From NCBI GenBank assembly GCA_003008705.1, contig PDUO01000006.1:753295-817294 (forward strand): 64,000 nt of DNA. Direction: 5' to 3'. The stretch's first letter is position 1, and each line of letters opens with the position of its first letter. Positions 44,391 through 55,845 of this stretch are shown one piece after another. Origin of the DNA: Pezicula radicicola. Its lineage: Eukaryota; Ascomycota; Leotiomycetes; Helotiales; Dermateaceae. The position numbers and the translations under genes were made by a program. The notes under the pieces were generated by a model that was given only the letters and a program-made list of their open reading frames with translations, had not been told where the DNA came from and searched no databases.

Positions 44391-47333
44391 TAATGATCAA
44401 TGATGCGTAGTGTAGATAATGTTTTGTATAATAGCATAGGGTTTAGCTGGCAGGGCAGGCAGGGCTCGCTCAGCGGGCGTTTAACAAGGTTGGCTATGAA
44501 TTATGTTCAAACGTTTGGAATCACTTGCAGTGATGATTCAATTTCGACGGCATAATACTCCTCGGCGTACAGCTTGTCTCTTTCCAGGGGATTGCACCCT
44601 TTGCAAAATATAATTTGGCATTGCTCCCCATTGCAACAACACCGAGAATCTAAGCGACGAAACAGTTCCAAGGGGCAAGGGACTGGCGATTGACAATGGA
44701 AATTGTGTTTTCCAGGTTTCTATCAAGTCACTCAACTCGCTGAGATATACATAGGCTCTACCGTTTTAAAATAGACAGTCGTCTATATGCCAATTTATGA
44801 TTTCTACCATGCTTGCTTACTATTAACTTCCCGCATTGATACATACTAATGTTCACTTATTGACTTTACTATAATCAATATAATCATAAGCCTCTAACCT
44901 TTACAACTTGCTCACATATCCCTCCTCTCTTGAGCAGACTGACATTGAAAACAGCAGCCCTACCTTTTTTTTTTTAAAAAAAGCAGACAGTCACTATACC
45001 TATTTAAGACTCTCCTTATGGTTGCTGCTATTAACTTCACTATCTTCGCTATTGAATCAGCACTCACCAACATTTAACTTAACTGCAACAGATCTTGCCA
45101 TAACTCTGTACCTATCACAACCACATCTACACATAGTGCCTCTCTTCCATAAACTTAACAGGGTTTGCTTCTGCCCTCCACGATATCCCTCTATGCTTGC
45201 TTGCATACGCCCAGTCTGCTACTGTATTAACAGATGCCAGTTTATAGTAAAAACTTCCTACTTATTAAAAACCACTTGAACGTTCTTCTCCTCAAAAGCA
45301 AACACAACACTTCTCCTAATCTTGCTTTATAAAAGACCTCACTGCAAGAAACAATATAGATTGATCTACCCTATACTCCCCTACCCTCTCTCAACTTCTA
45401 TGCTGCTGTCTCCTACCCCATTATCTCCCCTCCTTCAAATCACCTACCCACTTCCATAAAACCCCCTAACACTACAACATCTAAACAGCACGGACCAAGT
45501 CCGAACTCATTGATTCACTTTCCACAACAACACCACCAATCTCTCTATTCCGCTCTCCCAAAGCATCCTAGCCTACCCACAATCTCACTAAAACCTCCTC
45601 ATACCTCCCCATCACCGCACGTCTGACATCTCGTTAAAGCATCAAAACATAACCTTACTCCCAACAAACAACAAGCATAGCCAAGCTCTAAGACACGCTC
45701 CCCCATATAAACATGCCTACCGCCCTCCCCAACAACCCGACTAACAACTCCCCTAGACCTCGGTGATGCACAACAACCCCAAACCACCCACATCAGCACT
45801 CGCATGCAACCCGAAAAGAAACAACTTAAAAATCCCCCAAAAAACCACCAAAAAAATCACCATTGCTCGAAAAAATCGTTTGAAATACAATTCGATGTTA
45901 CATATGCACACCATAGCTACGGTAACAACTTGTCCGACGTCCTACGTTCAAAAGAAACTTATCATGGTTTCACAATATTCGATGCTACATATGTCCTCGG
46001 TTTCCCGACGACTACGGTACCGAGTGCCTTTAGAAGTTGTGGGGTGGTACTTGATTCGACGAGTTCGAGTCTCCTCTGTTGAATTCGTAAGTTGTGTTTC
46101 TTAACTTGCCTGTTTGAGAGCTTGGCTGCTCCATATTTTTTGCTGCGGGAGAGGTGGGTTTTTAAGCGCTTCCTTTTACAGGGACGTTTTACGTGGGTCT
46201 TTCTGTGTGAATGTTCTGCTTGTGTACTTAGTGAACGAGATACTCTGAATAGAGGACGCAAAGCACGGCAGAGAACTGTAGAGCGTGGTTTTCTTATGCA
46301 ATCAACTTGCTATGACTTAAGGTCAACATTTAACAGCCAACACTTAACACTATACTATAAATGTTCTAAAAGAAGGCGAAAGAACACGCATAGAAAAGAA
46401 TATTAGGCCTAGTATAGTTCTTAAATGATATTATTGTTTCTGTGTTTCTAATCTATATGTACTATAAATATAACACAACGTAGGAAGAAGATTAACCCTA
46501 ATTTAGTATTAAATGTAAGTAACGCTAAAATGTTAATTCTACGTTGCCTAGACACATAAGGCATCCTAATAAGTACTTATAACAAAGAGTTAATACCTTA
46601 ATAGACGATTTAACACGTGCTTTTGACGTTCTCTGGCGTCGACTTTATCTAGCGGTGAACTCTCTGGCGTGCTCTGGCGTTAACAAACGTCAAAAATCGT
46701 AGAAAAATCGTCACAGAACGTTAATATATATAGTGTAATTAATATTAGAGAACGTAATTTAACGTTTATTGATGATAAAGTAATGTTATATAGCTAATGC
46801 TGTATAGCTAACATTGTGAAGCTAACGTAGAGTATACTACACAGAAAACACTCCAACAAAACCTAAAGAGCTGCTAGATTAAAAATACTAGAAATTTACG
46901 TCAAGGTAGCAATATGTTCTTTACAGATAGAGATATGAGCAAGAGAGAGAAAGAAGGGTCATAAATTACTGTACAGCAAAAGCTACAAGTGTTTAAGTAT
47001 TTATTTCTGAAAAGAAGTTCAACTTTCATTTAGTACTTAATTGATCTTCTATTCTTGGGGCATGTTTCCTGGGGCCTGGGCATGTGGAATATATGTAGCG
47101 AGTAGTAGGGAATGTAAAATGCTAGACACTAGAATGAGCATTGGACATTTACGTAGGCATTGAGCACACTAAGCGAGCGTTTGAAAGAACATTTGAATTA
47201 TGGGGTTCTATCTTCTACTAGAATAGCATATTTCAACTAGACTCGTCTCTATTTCTTCAGTCATTCCTACGTCTAACGATCCTCTGACCAACATTTACTT
47301 TTAAGGTGCACTACTATGCACTCACTTCCTTAA
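44391..47333. other. AT-rich, strand-skewed gene-empty interval
   Basis: No supported gene over 2.9 kb. From about 44900 to 45900 the plus strand is strongly depleted in G and rich in C, A and T. From 46400 to 47300 it is AT-rich. An inverted-repeat element with CTCTGGCGT copies lies at 46621-46696. Frames at 44908-45279 and 45763-46104 are by-products of low G content. Confidence 0.45.
46621..46696. repeat. Short inverted repeat enclosing CTCTGGCGT copies
   Basis: TTTTGACGTT at 46621 is mirrored by AAACGTCAAAA at 46685. Between them lie three copies of CTCTGGCGT (one as GCTCTGGCGT), two of them adjacent. In an AT-rich block it may be the remnant of a small transposable element. Confidence 0.45.
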
Positions 47334-48949
47334 CTACCCTGGGACTCTCGGTCGTCCGCCCATGAACCAAAAGCTCAAACCGCCCACCACAGCACACAAT
47401 CCAGCAATGACAGCATTCATATTCCCATATCCAATACTATCCACCAAAGCCCCAGCAACAAGCGGACCCAAGGTTAACCCCAAACTAAACACCATAGAAC
47501 TGAGCGCATAAAGCTGAGCATATGGTCCCTCCTCCCCAAAAAACTCCCTATTGACCAAATGATACTTCTCAACCACAAAACTAGCCTCTACAATACTAGG
47601 CGCAGCAATAAATGCCAGACCAATCCCACAGAGAACTTCAAAAGCACAGAATTTGATTATCTCCGAAGTGCCACCTTGGTGTGGGATGCGGAGGAGGATA
47701 AGTGGTATGATTAGGTAGAATAGGCCTCCGGCTCCGGCGAGCTTGGGTCCGTATTTGTCAACGCCTTTTCCTACCAGAGGCCCGAGGAGTAGATATGGCA
47801 GAACCAGAGGAGCGAAGAGGAGGCCGGCATTCAAAGCGCTAAAGTGGAAGAGTTTTTGGGATTCGGTGGGGATTGTGGCGTCGAAGACGCCGAGAACAGT
47901 TGCTTGGGTGAATGCTAGAGCTTGAGCTGTTAGGAGGCGGGGGTTAGAGAGGCAGTAGAGGATTGGGAAGGCCCTTATGAGACGGGGTTGCTCTGTGCCG
48001 ATTTTCCATTGTTCGTCTTCATCTGGAGATTTTTTGTTGATGAGCAAGGGACTTTCCTCGCTTGCGTCTTCTCCAGCGACTTCAACATCATCGTCTTCAT
48101 TCTCTCCGTGATGGGTTGTTGGAGGGTCAGAGACACCGTATTTAATTGCTGTCTTCTTCTCGATAACGACAAGACGCATTAGAAAATCGATTGCTAGAAT
48201 CGCGAAGCCCATTCCGAAAACACCTCCATACCCAGCTTTATCATAAGCCACGCCCCCAAGGACTGGTGCCGCTAGTTCCCCAACACTGATAAAGGAAAAT
48301 ATACTTCCGATTGTGACACCAAGGTTCTCGCTACCAACGGTATCCCTATAGTCAGAAACTCGCGGTTAGTTTACTTGTTCTAGATATATCGGGATTAACC
48401 CAAACGTAATTTAGGAGCAATAAGGACTTTGAACCGGATGGGACAAATTTGCTCCGAGAACTTGAGACTTACATGACCATTGCAAGACCAATCGTCCATA
48501 CAACTGCTGCACTCATACCTTGCAAGACACGAGCTAGGACAAGAACAACAAGACTGCGCCCAAGGAACAGGAGGACTGTAGCGCCAAGAAGTGCCAGAAG
48601 ACCAACGAGAAAAGGGAGACGTCTCGCAGGTAACATATCTGCGATCACGCCTGCAGGCAGCGAGAAGAGCACCGAAGCGCCAGCATAGCAGGCCAGTAGG
48701 AGGGAAGTGTTGCTTTGGACTTGAGATGATGGAGTTTTGAGACGATCTTCCAGTATGAAAGGGAGGATTGGGACAATGAGGCCGTAGAGGAAGAGATCCT
48801 GGCTTGTGTTAGCATTGGCATTGGATAAGAGAGCCACAGCTGGGGATAGTATGTACAGTGAAGAGACCAATTCCAACAGTCGAGAGGATGAAGAACGTGT
48901 TGGAACGCCATTGGAGACCCCAGGGTCTCTTGCTCTTGTCGTCGCTCAT
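47334..48949 (-). CDS. DHA1-type MFS transporter
   Basis: Exons 48857-48949, 48473-48798 and 47334-48345 give 476 aa. It begins MSDDKSKRPWGLQWRSNTFF, then GIGLFTDLFLYGLIVPILPFIL (helix 1, Asp in the membrane as in drug:proton antiporters), SLPAGVIADMLPARRLPFL (motif A) and VLARVLQGMSAAVVWTIGLAMVMD (motif B). A large acidic cytosolic loop (Asp/Glu-rich, about residues 215-265) is followed by six more helices and a short end. This is the 12-helix drug:H+ antiporter family, which includes vesicular amine transporters. Substrate unknown; drug or polyamine efflux is typical. The first intron acceptor CCAG was chosen because it restores TDLFLYG. The second intron is a family B repeated intron. Confidence 0.88.
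48346..48472 (-). mobile_element. Introner-like element, family B copy 2 (DHA1 transporter gene)
   Basis: This 127-nt phase-2 intron has donor GTAAGT and acceptor ACTATAG. It carries a CTCGGAGCAA / TTGCTCC inverted pair. Its last 78 bases align without gaps to the whole of the intron at 21459-21540 apart from the first bases, including TATCTAGAACAAGTAAAC. Host genes are different transporter families. Confidence 0.6.
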
Positions 48950-49710
48950 GTTAGGTGGTGGGTGTATCTAATGTCAAGATTAAAGAAGCAACATAAAATG
49001 TTGTTTATTTTGAGTGGGTGGTAGTGTTGTGCATGTGTACCTGATTGCCATGATGTCGTCATAGAGACTAAGATTAAAGGTTACAGTAGTAAATTTACTA
49101 GTAGTGTACGAAAACAGTCCTACTGTATTGAATTTACCGCCCACCTGGCTTCCGGGCTTCTAAGACTATACCTATATCGCAAACCAAGCACGGTTCGTCC
49201 CATGAGCCAGGACAAGCAGGTCTCTGGTAAATGCGGGGAGTCCCTGCGTTTAGCTAGGCTTAGCTACTCACATATCTTGAGCGACTGAGGTACTTCAACG
49301 AAAACAAATATGTAATAAGTCAACAATCAATCCATTTCATCATCAATGCCGTGCTGTTGCAGAAGAGGAATCTAAGTCCTACATATCCATAATCTTTCTT
49401 CCTGCCTTCCTTCCATAGATCCTTTGCTTGGCTTTCCACTTCTCTTTCATAGCTCGCCGTCGTTAGATATGCTAACGTCGCAGCAAAAACATGTACGCAA
49501 ACACCACCATATAGCCATGAAGTATGTCCCGCAACACAGAAGAGAAAATGTATACAAGAACATATATTTCTCACTCTGCCCATACCAGATTGCAGTAGCG
49601 AAAAAGTGCTGCTTTCCAAAATCACTAAAAAAGGGTCGCCGAACTCCGGGTCCCCACCAAACCGCCCATTTTTTATTGCTAAAAAGGTCAAATGCCTTAG
49701 AATGGATTAT
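48950..49710. other. Intergenic, no supported gene
   Basis: Promoter of the DHA1 transporter and 3' region of the Pumilio gene. Overlapping opposite frames at 49320-49723 have no features. Confidence 0.45.
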
Positions 49711-52700
49711 TTATCGTTGCTAATGCGATATTAGTGCGATACCCTTAAGAATACCAAGGGAGAAAAACTTACACGTCCTCTACGTCCATTGACCTGTTCC
49801 TGCTGTTGCATGAACCCCATATTCTGCATGCCTCCGTATCCGTATCCATTCATACTCATACCACCGAAACCCGGTGGGCCAAATGAGTTCATGGGGCTGG
49901 AGCTCATTGGTGGAGGTTGAATAGCACCTGCATTGCGGTACCCTTCAATTGAAGGACTTCCACTGTTGAAACCCCCAGATTGCATCATATTTGGGTAGAA
50001 TCCGTTTGGAGTACGAGAAAGTAGCTGCTGCTGATACTGGAGTTGTTGCATGTTTATTGGAGGGATAGGAGAGGGGGTGAACATAGGGTTTGGCTGAATG
50101 CCGTAGTTAGAGAACTGCGGCATGTTATTCGAGTCAATGCTATCACTTCGTTGCATCCCCATTCCGTTCATGTCAAACTGAGGTTGAGGCATTTGGGGGT
50201 AAAATTGGTTGCCATATTGAGGTTGTGAAGGCATATGACCGTTGGCTTGGCTGTGTTGGGAACCAGGGCGAATACGGTCAACTGGGTTTGCAGAGTGTTC
50301 ACGAGGTCCGCTGCTGGCGTTGCGAGTAGAGAGTCCAACTTCGTCCATGAGTCGCTTGTAACCTTGTGCAGGTTGAGCCTTGAGTCTGAGTAGAACGTTT
50401 CGCACGTTCTCCACGACTTGGGAGCGGATGCTCTCATCGAAGAAGGGTGTCGTAAGGACCTTGAAAATGAGAGTTGCACCACAGGCGTGGTCACTAAGAA
50501 TAGCCTCAAGTGTCTCGTCCTTGGGAGAGAAGAACAAGGCCTGAAGGATAGCATCCCGGGCTTCTGGTTCAAGCTTCTGGTTGATCACTTTGAGAACAGT
50601 TAGGTAGGCAACTTTGTGTGTGCATAGGTGTACAAGATGTGGAACAAGCTGAGGAGCAAGAACTGTTCGTCGTTGAGGGAATGTGCAAGTATCCAGGAAC
50701 CAGGTAAGAAGCAAGGCACCGTTGGCATTCGTAGCCAACTGAACACTGTGTAAAGCAATGGCAGCAGCCAACATTCGTTGTTGCTCCTTGGTGGAGTGAT
50801 GGCTTTCAAGACAAGCTCTCATGGCTCTGGCACCATAGCGACCTTGAGCAATCTCCCACATTTGGCTAAGCATGGCCTCAAAGATAAAATCGTTGAATGG
50901 CGAGCCAAATTTCAAGCAGCATTGAAGAACATAGTTTCCATACTGGTCCAGGAACAAGGGCACGGTGTATGGTTGGAGGTTGTTGACAATCAGACCCATC
51001 TGTCTTGGTGTCTTGCAGACATCAATAATCTTCTGGGCGGCCCAAGTACCGTTCTTGTGGACTCCAATCTCTGCCATGTGTGGTGCAATCTCAGTCAACA
51101 TTGCATCTCTCATGTCGTCTGAACAATGCTCGAAAAGTTTCTGGACAACAGTGTTGCCGAGGTAGTCCGATGACAATTCCGCAACTTCTGGAAGCATATC
51201 CATTGCAATACCCTCGATTTCGGTAGCTGACCAGCTTTGATTGTCGATACGCTTTCGAATGTCTCGCAGCTTTGGGGCATCATGAATTCTGTTATGGGCA
51301 GGCTCTGGAATGGTTGGAATCTCTGGTTGGAATGCATCGTAGGAAATAGCTTTGTGAAGGCTCTGGCTGATTTTAAGCTGGTCCTCCTCAGTAGCGCCGA
51401 AGTTCTTCACAATTTCAAGAATCTCGGATCTCATGTCTCTCAGCTCAGGTACTTTCAAAGCAGCAGTTCCTGGTCGTGAGATGACGCCTGGTGTATTTCC
51501 ATTGGGCTCCAGTCCATTTGTACCATTTTCCTTGCTGAATGGATCGGGACTGGGCGATGGGAACTGTCCATTGTGGCCTGGTGTGCCAGATGGAGAGGTT
51601 GGCTTTGCAAAGTTGATTCGAACTGGTCCTGCACCCGGGAAGATCTCCTTTCCATTCATCATAGCCTTGGCAGAAATAGCACTTTCCAACCGTTCGAAGT
51701 TTACAAAACCACAATTCTTGTGTGTCAGTACGCGAGCTGTTTCAATAGGTCCATGTGACTTGAACATTTCCATCAAAGTCGAAACTGTGGTGGACGAAGG
51801 GATGCTACCAAGCCATAGAGATCTCGTAGGTCCTTCGAGGTTTAGCTCGTCTGGATTGAGATGCTCCCGACTGTTCGACCGGCCAAGGTTACCTAGGCTC
51901 ATGGCCTGGACTGCTTCCGGAAGACCATCATATTCTTGCGATTCTCTCAGATCAGCCGCGTTAATACTGTTGTCAAGTCTCGAGGCAGTAGGATAATAGT
52001 TCCGGAGCAGTCTAGAAGTTGGCGATTCAAGTACACCTGCAGTCCTAGCTCTGGGTCTGTTCGAAGAGGCTTGGTTGGCAAAAGCTTGGACAGCAAGGTT
52101 GTGCTGTTGAATGGCAGCATTTGTGGCAGCAAGTTGAACATGAAGCTGTGCCTGAACCTCGTATGGGGTCATCGTACCACTTCCATATTCCTCGTCTTCA
52201 TCTTCTGCGTATTTTTCCTTGGCATTGACGGAATATGAACGGAAACGGTTTGCTTGTTTGTTGAGATCTGCAAGATTCAGATTCGCAAGGAAGGGGTTTG
52301 GAGCTAATTGTGCTGGTCGTTGTTGCGGGGTATCCGCAAGTCCAAGATAGTCAAGCGTTCGCATTTGCATATCATTGTCGCCAGCCTCTCTAGAAAATGA
52401 TGATTGAGCTGGAGAGCTTGGCCCATTTGAGCCCTGGCTTGCGATGCTGGCGAGTGTTGATGTTCGCTCTCTGCCTGAGGCCCAGTTGGTGGAGAAAACA
52501 GAAGGACCAAATGGTCCTGAGGACGCATACTGGCTACGTTGTGGCATTGAGCCCGCACGGAGTCGGGACAATAAAGCAGCATTCGTATCACCAATTTCTC
52601 CAAGGCCTGGAGAGGGAGCCTTGAATGGACTTGGAGCGGGTGTAGGCCTAGAACTCTTCGCTACCATTGATGGCAGAGGGGCCAGTCCATTTGTTACACC

Positions 52701-53206
52701 GCCAGGAGAGAACCGAGAAGGGACAGTACCTGCACGCGCTCGGCGGCCTTGAGGGAGTGATTCTGGTGTGGGAAGTTGTGCGTAGTCAGGAAAGCCATCA
52801 GTGGGAGATTCGGGTATGTTTTCGCGGAGAGGAGTCGAATTGCCGCTGGTTGGAGGTCCCCATACATTGACAGGTAGTCCTTCTTGCGCCTGAATTTCTC
52901 GTGCTCTACAAAATTTTTAATTAGCTACAGCGCCGGCCAACGACAGCAGAAAAAAACCTACCTCTTGGAGAACAAGCGGCTGGCATTGCCACTGCCCAGT
53001 TCATGTGATGGAGAACCAGCCCCCGATCGCGTGCTTCCGGACATCTTTCCAGCAGAATTTAAACCCCCTGGAATATTGAAAGGAGATCTCAAGCTTCCGC
53101 TGACCGGTTCGGTGGGAGATGTGCTAGCAGTCGAAGATCCTGAACGACCCGCACCCGGCTGTGGTAGATAGCCCAACGTGAGATGTTCAGATCTCGAAGA
53201 TGACAT
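49711..53206 (-). CDS. RRM plus Pumilio-repeat RNA-binding protein (Jsn1/Puf1-Puf2-like)
   Basis: Exons 52962-53206, 49773-52905 and 49711-49719 give 1128 aa. A long disordered Ser/Pro/Gly N-terminus leads to an RRM at about residues 440-515 (RSLWLGSIPSSTTVSTLMEMF as RNP2 region, CGFVNFERLESA as RNP1). Pumilio repeats follow at about residues 620-920: YLGNTVVQKLFEHCSDDMR, HKNGTWAAQKIIDVCK, QYGNYVLQCCLKFG and GRYGARAMRACLESH are recognisable helical repeat cores. The C-terminus is Gln/Met/Pro/Gly-rich. RRM-PUF fusion is the hallmark of yeast Jsn1/Puf1 and Puf2, which bind mRNAs for membrane and mitochondrial proteins and affect localisation and decay. The last nine bases are proposed as a tiny terminal exon, giving an end ...NGRRGRQR; without splicing the frame continues 13 more residues. 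Confidence 0.9.
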
Positions 53207-55240
53207 TATAATTATCCGTCTGCCAAATTTCCCTCGTATCTAGCGAGAGAGGACAGGATAGTGAATTGTTCGTGTGAAAGTATCGTTGTGCCAATGCAAT
53301 CCCAGACTTTAAAACCCAAATATACTCGTCGTATCTGCAGTAGATCGTATAAAGAGTCTTGTGGAGGTGGTCCAAGTCTCGCGGTTGCGTTCTATGGAGG
53401 GATGCAAAAGGATTGTGGTGGCCCGTTGATAGCGAAGATTCTGATCTATTAAAACGTGGTTTGTGCAAGGTCAAGCCGATGACGATGCAATCGAATCTGC
53501 AAAAGATCTTTCTGATGAAGGAAGGTAGATTGAGCCGATAGGGTCGGTCGTCCGTGAAGCACAGAGTCCTGAATTGGATGCTGAGACGCAGAGTGCTTGG
53601 ATTATGAGGGAGGGAAAGGAGGCTGTTCTGTTCAATATACAGGAATTTCGTATGATCATTAATACAGAAGAAGATGATTGGTTGGGGTCAGAGATTGATG
53701 GCCTGAAGAAGGAGATGGACAGAGGATGACGAGGCGACGTCGTTGGGGGGGAGCAGAGAGAGGTAGAAGGGATGAAGGGATGAAGGAGGGAGTAGTCTGG
53801 AGTTGTAGTCTAAGGAAGGCGTCTGTAGCGTCGAGTGTTGAGCTTGCGGGACCAAAGCAAACCACGTCTTTGGTTTCGCGGATCGCAGTGTGCACTCTAA
53901 GCGATGTTTCAGCAGCTGGAAGTGGACTCCTGTGCAGTGTGCTTCCCTCGGGGCTTGCTTGGATGGCCCCTAAATGGGGTTCCTCGTTAGTTCCGCAGAC
54001 GAGTCAATTCACAGTACGGAGGCGGTAGTACGAGCGTTAGACCCGGTGTGCTGGTGGCATGCTTTTCTCTCCCTAAGGGTAGGTTATGAGCTAGGCAGGC
54101 TCTAGCATGACCCTATAGGTATCTATATGGCACAAAAAGGGGTGCGTTAAACCCGATAACGGGACAGCTACACTACTACTCTACTACAATAGGCGTACTG
54201 TACGGCGCTGCATTGTTGCCATGTCTTTGATCCTCGACCGCAGTGGCAGTCTATTTCTAGACGGACATCAACCAACCTCCATCCTCGACATCCTTCACAC
54301 CTCTGTCCCCCCGCAGGCTTGCATAATGCGCACAGCTTTTTGCTGTTCTTTTTGGGACGACCACGATACACCTGTCACCGATACGATGATACCCAGCAGG
54401 TGTCAAGTACATTTTATTCGACTCGTGCCTTTTTGCAAGAAGTTAAGTACTCCTAGTTCTCCTTGTATCCATTGTTCCCCCTTCTTCAACTTTAGAGCCC
54501 ATTGCTGTGCACTTTAGACAGGACTGTTTAATCTTCATGACAAGAATAAATAAACCTTTTCGTGATGCGAGAGAGTGATCCATGATTGCATAAACAAAGT
54601 CCACCGTCTCAACGGCCACAGCCCTCACAGCCCTCTTTAAGCATGACGTTGTGCCCCCTATTTAGAATCGGATAGTTCGTACCTAGCTGGATACCAGTAC
54701 GTCTTCCACTCGCCATGCTATAATTCTGGATGACTGAAATAAGAGCGCGCTTGACTGGCACTGGCATCTCGGAGGTCTGGTTATGGCATGGTATCCTCTG
54801 TGATCCTCGATTCCTCATCGATCATAGTTCCGATGTGCTAACTGGCCCCTGAGTGGTCTCACAGTGGTGATCGCGTTGTGATCCTCCAAGCTGAAACCGC
54901 CCAAGAAAGACACAGTGGCCACCAGGGCAACTCCAACCGCCACGAAATCTGCAGATCTTCGGCTCAGAAGTCAGGATTCAGGAAGGACGAACAAATCGAG
55001 ACGAATGTTTCTCTACCCCACAACCGTCGCTCAATAATAGAAGTATATGTGAAGACGCAAACAGCCCAAACTGGTACAACTGGTCGTCAGACTAGAGATG
55101 TTAAAAGTTATGGGTCGACAGAGTCGCAACAATAAATAGCATACACTGAGTTCTTGGCGCCGCGCGGATATCAGTGACAGAAGTGGTGGTCTTCGGTCTT
55201 TTCCCCTGGCGGGAGATCATTGATGAGGCTCAACTTCTCA

Positions 55241-55276
55241 GGTGTGAAAGGTGAAAGGTGAAAGGTCAAAGGTGAA
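55241..55276. repeat. 7-bp tandem repeat GGTGAAA
   Basis: Five consecutive, slightly varied units (GGTGTGAAA, GGTGAAA, GGTGAAA, GGTCAAA, GGTGAAC) upstream of the YL1 gene. Confidence 0.8.
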
Positions 55277-55528
55277 CCGTTAACCGTGATGGTGGCTGGG
55301 ATCACGACTATTCGAGAATTTTCATTTTGGTTTCTGAACCGGACCCTTCGGACTGCCACTTCATCTTCTAGAACAAGCAAATACCCTACTTGTGCCTACC
55401 GACTACCGGTAGATGTCGGTGTACGAGCGAGAGCAGTAAAAACATCTGGTCTGGTCTCATTATTATTTGTCCTGTCCCGATGTCCTGATCCTATTTCGTC
55501 CGTATGGTCCATACCTCGGTACCTGAAT

Positions 55529-55543
55529 CACGTGCATCACGTG
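55529..55543. promoter_or_regulatory. Paired CACGTG boxes
   Basis: Two CACGTG palindromes nine bases apart within TCACGTGCATCACGTGGGAT, about 300 bases upstream of the YL1 start. The spacing is close to one helical turn, suggesting a pair of bHLH sites. Binding is inference. Confidence 0.4.
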
Positions 55544-55845
55544 GGATTTGCGCCGTGGTGTTTTGGGTTCGCTTATCGCAACGATTAGAAGTCCCGTCCT
55601 GACCACATTTCTCTGCCTCGGGCGTCCTTGCAAGTATGATATTGACATTTGACAACCCCGATATCACAATGCAACGTTATTGACCACGATCGCATCGCAT
55701 CCAGTCTTTCGCCATTACCGCGCCCAGTAAATCTTGGCGCTTCAAAAACCCGTATGATCTTCCCCGCACTCTCCATCACGTCCACTGTTCTTCATCCCAA
55801 CCACGCGTCGTTCCTCAGCCTCACCAAACCCCTCGACTTGAAACA

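Larger units (their letters stand above)
53207..55845. other. Divergent intergenic interval
   Basis: Upstream regions of the Pumilio (-) and YL1 (+) genes. Long 5' leaders are likely for the Pumilio gene. Many overlapping short frames show no family features. It holds a GGTGAAA tandem repeat, paired CACGTG boxes and an inverted CTAGG-GCTCTAG type hairpin near 54090-54110. No RNA gene was recognised. Confidence 0.4.

Noticed and set aside
51433..51996. 187-aa plus-strand frame opposite the Pumilio gene
   Set aside because: Shadow of the conserved RRM coding sequence on the other strand.
53960..54170. Structured RNA near 54.1 kb
   Set aside because: Short stem-loops can be drawn but no match to tRNA, 5S or snoRNA features.
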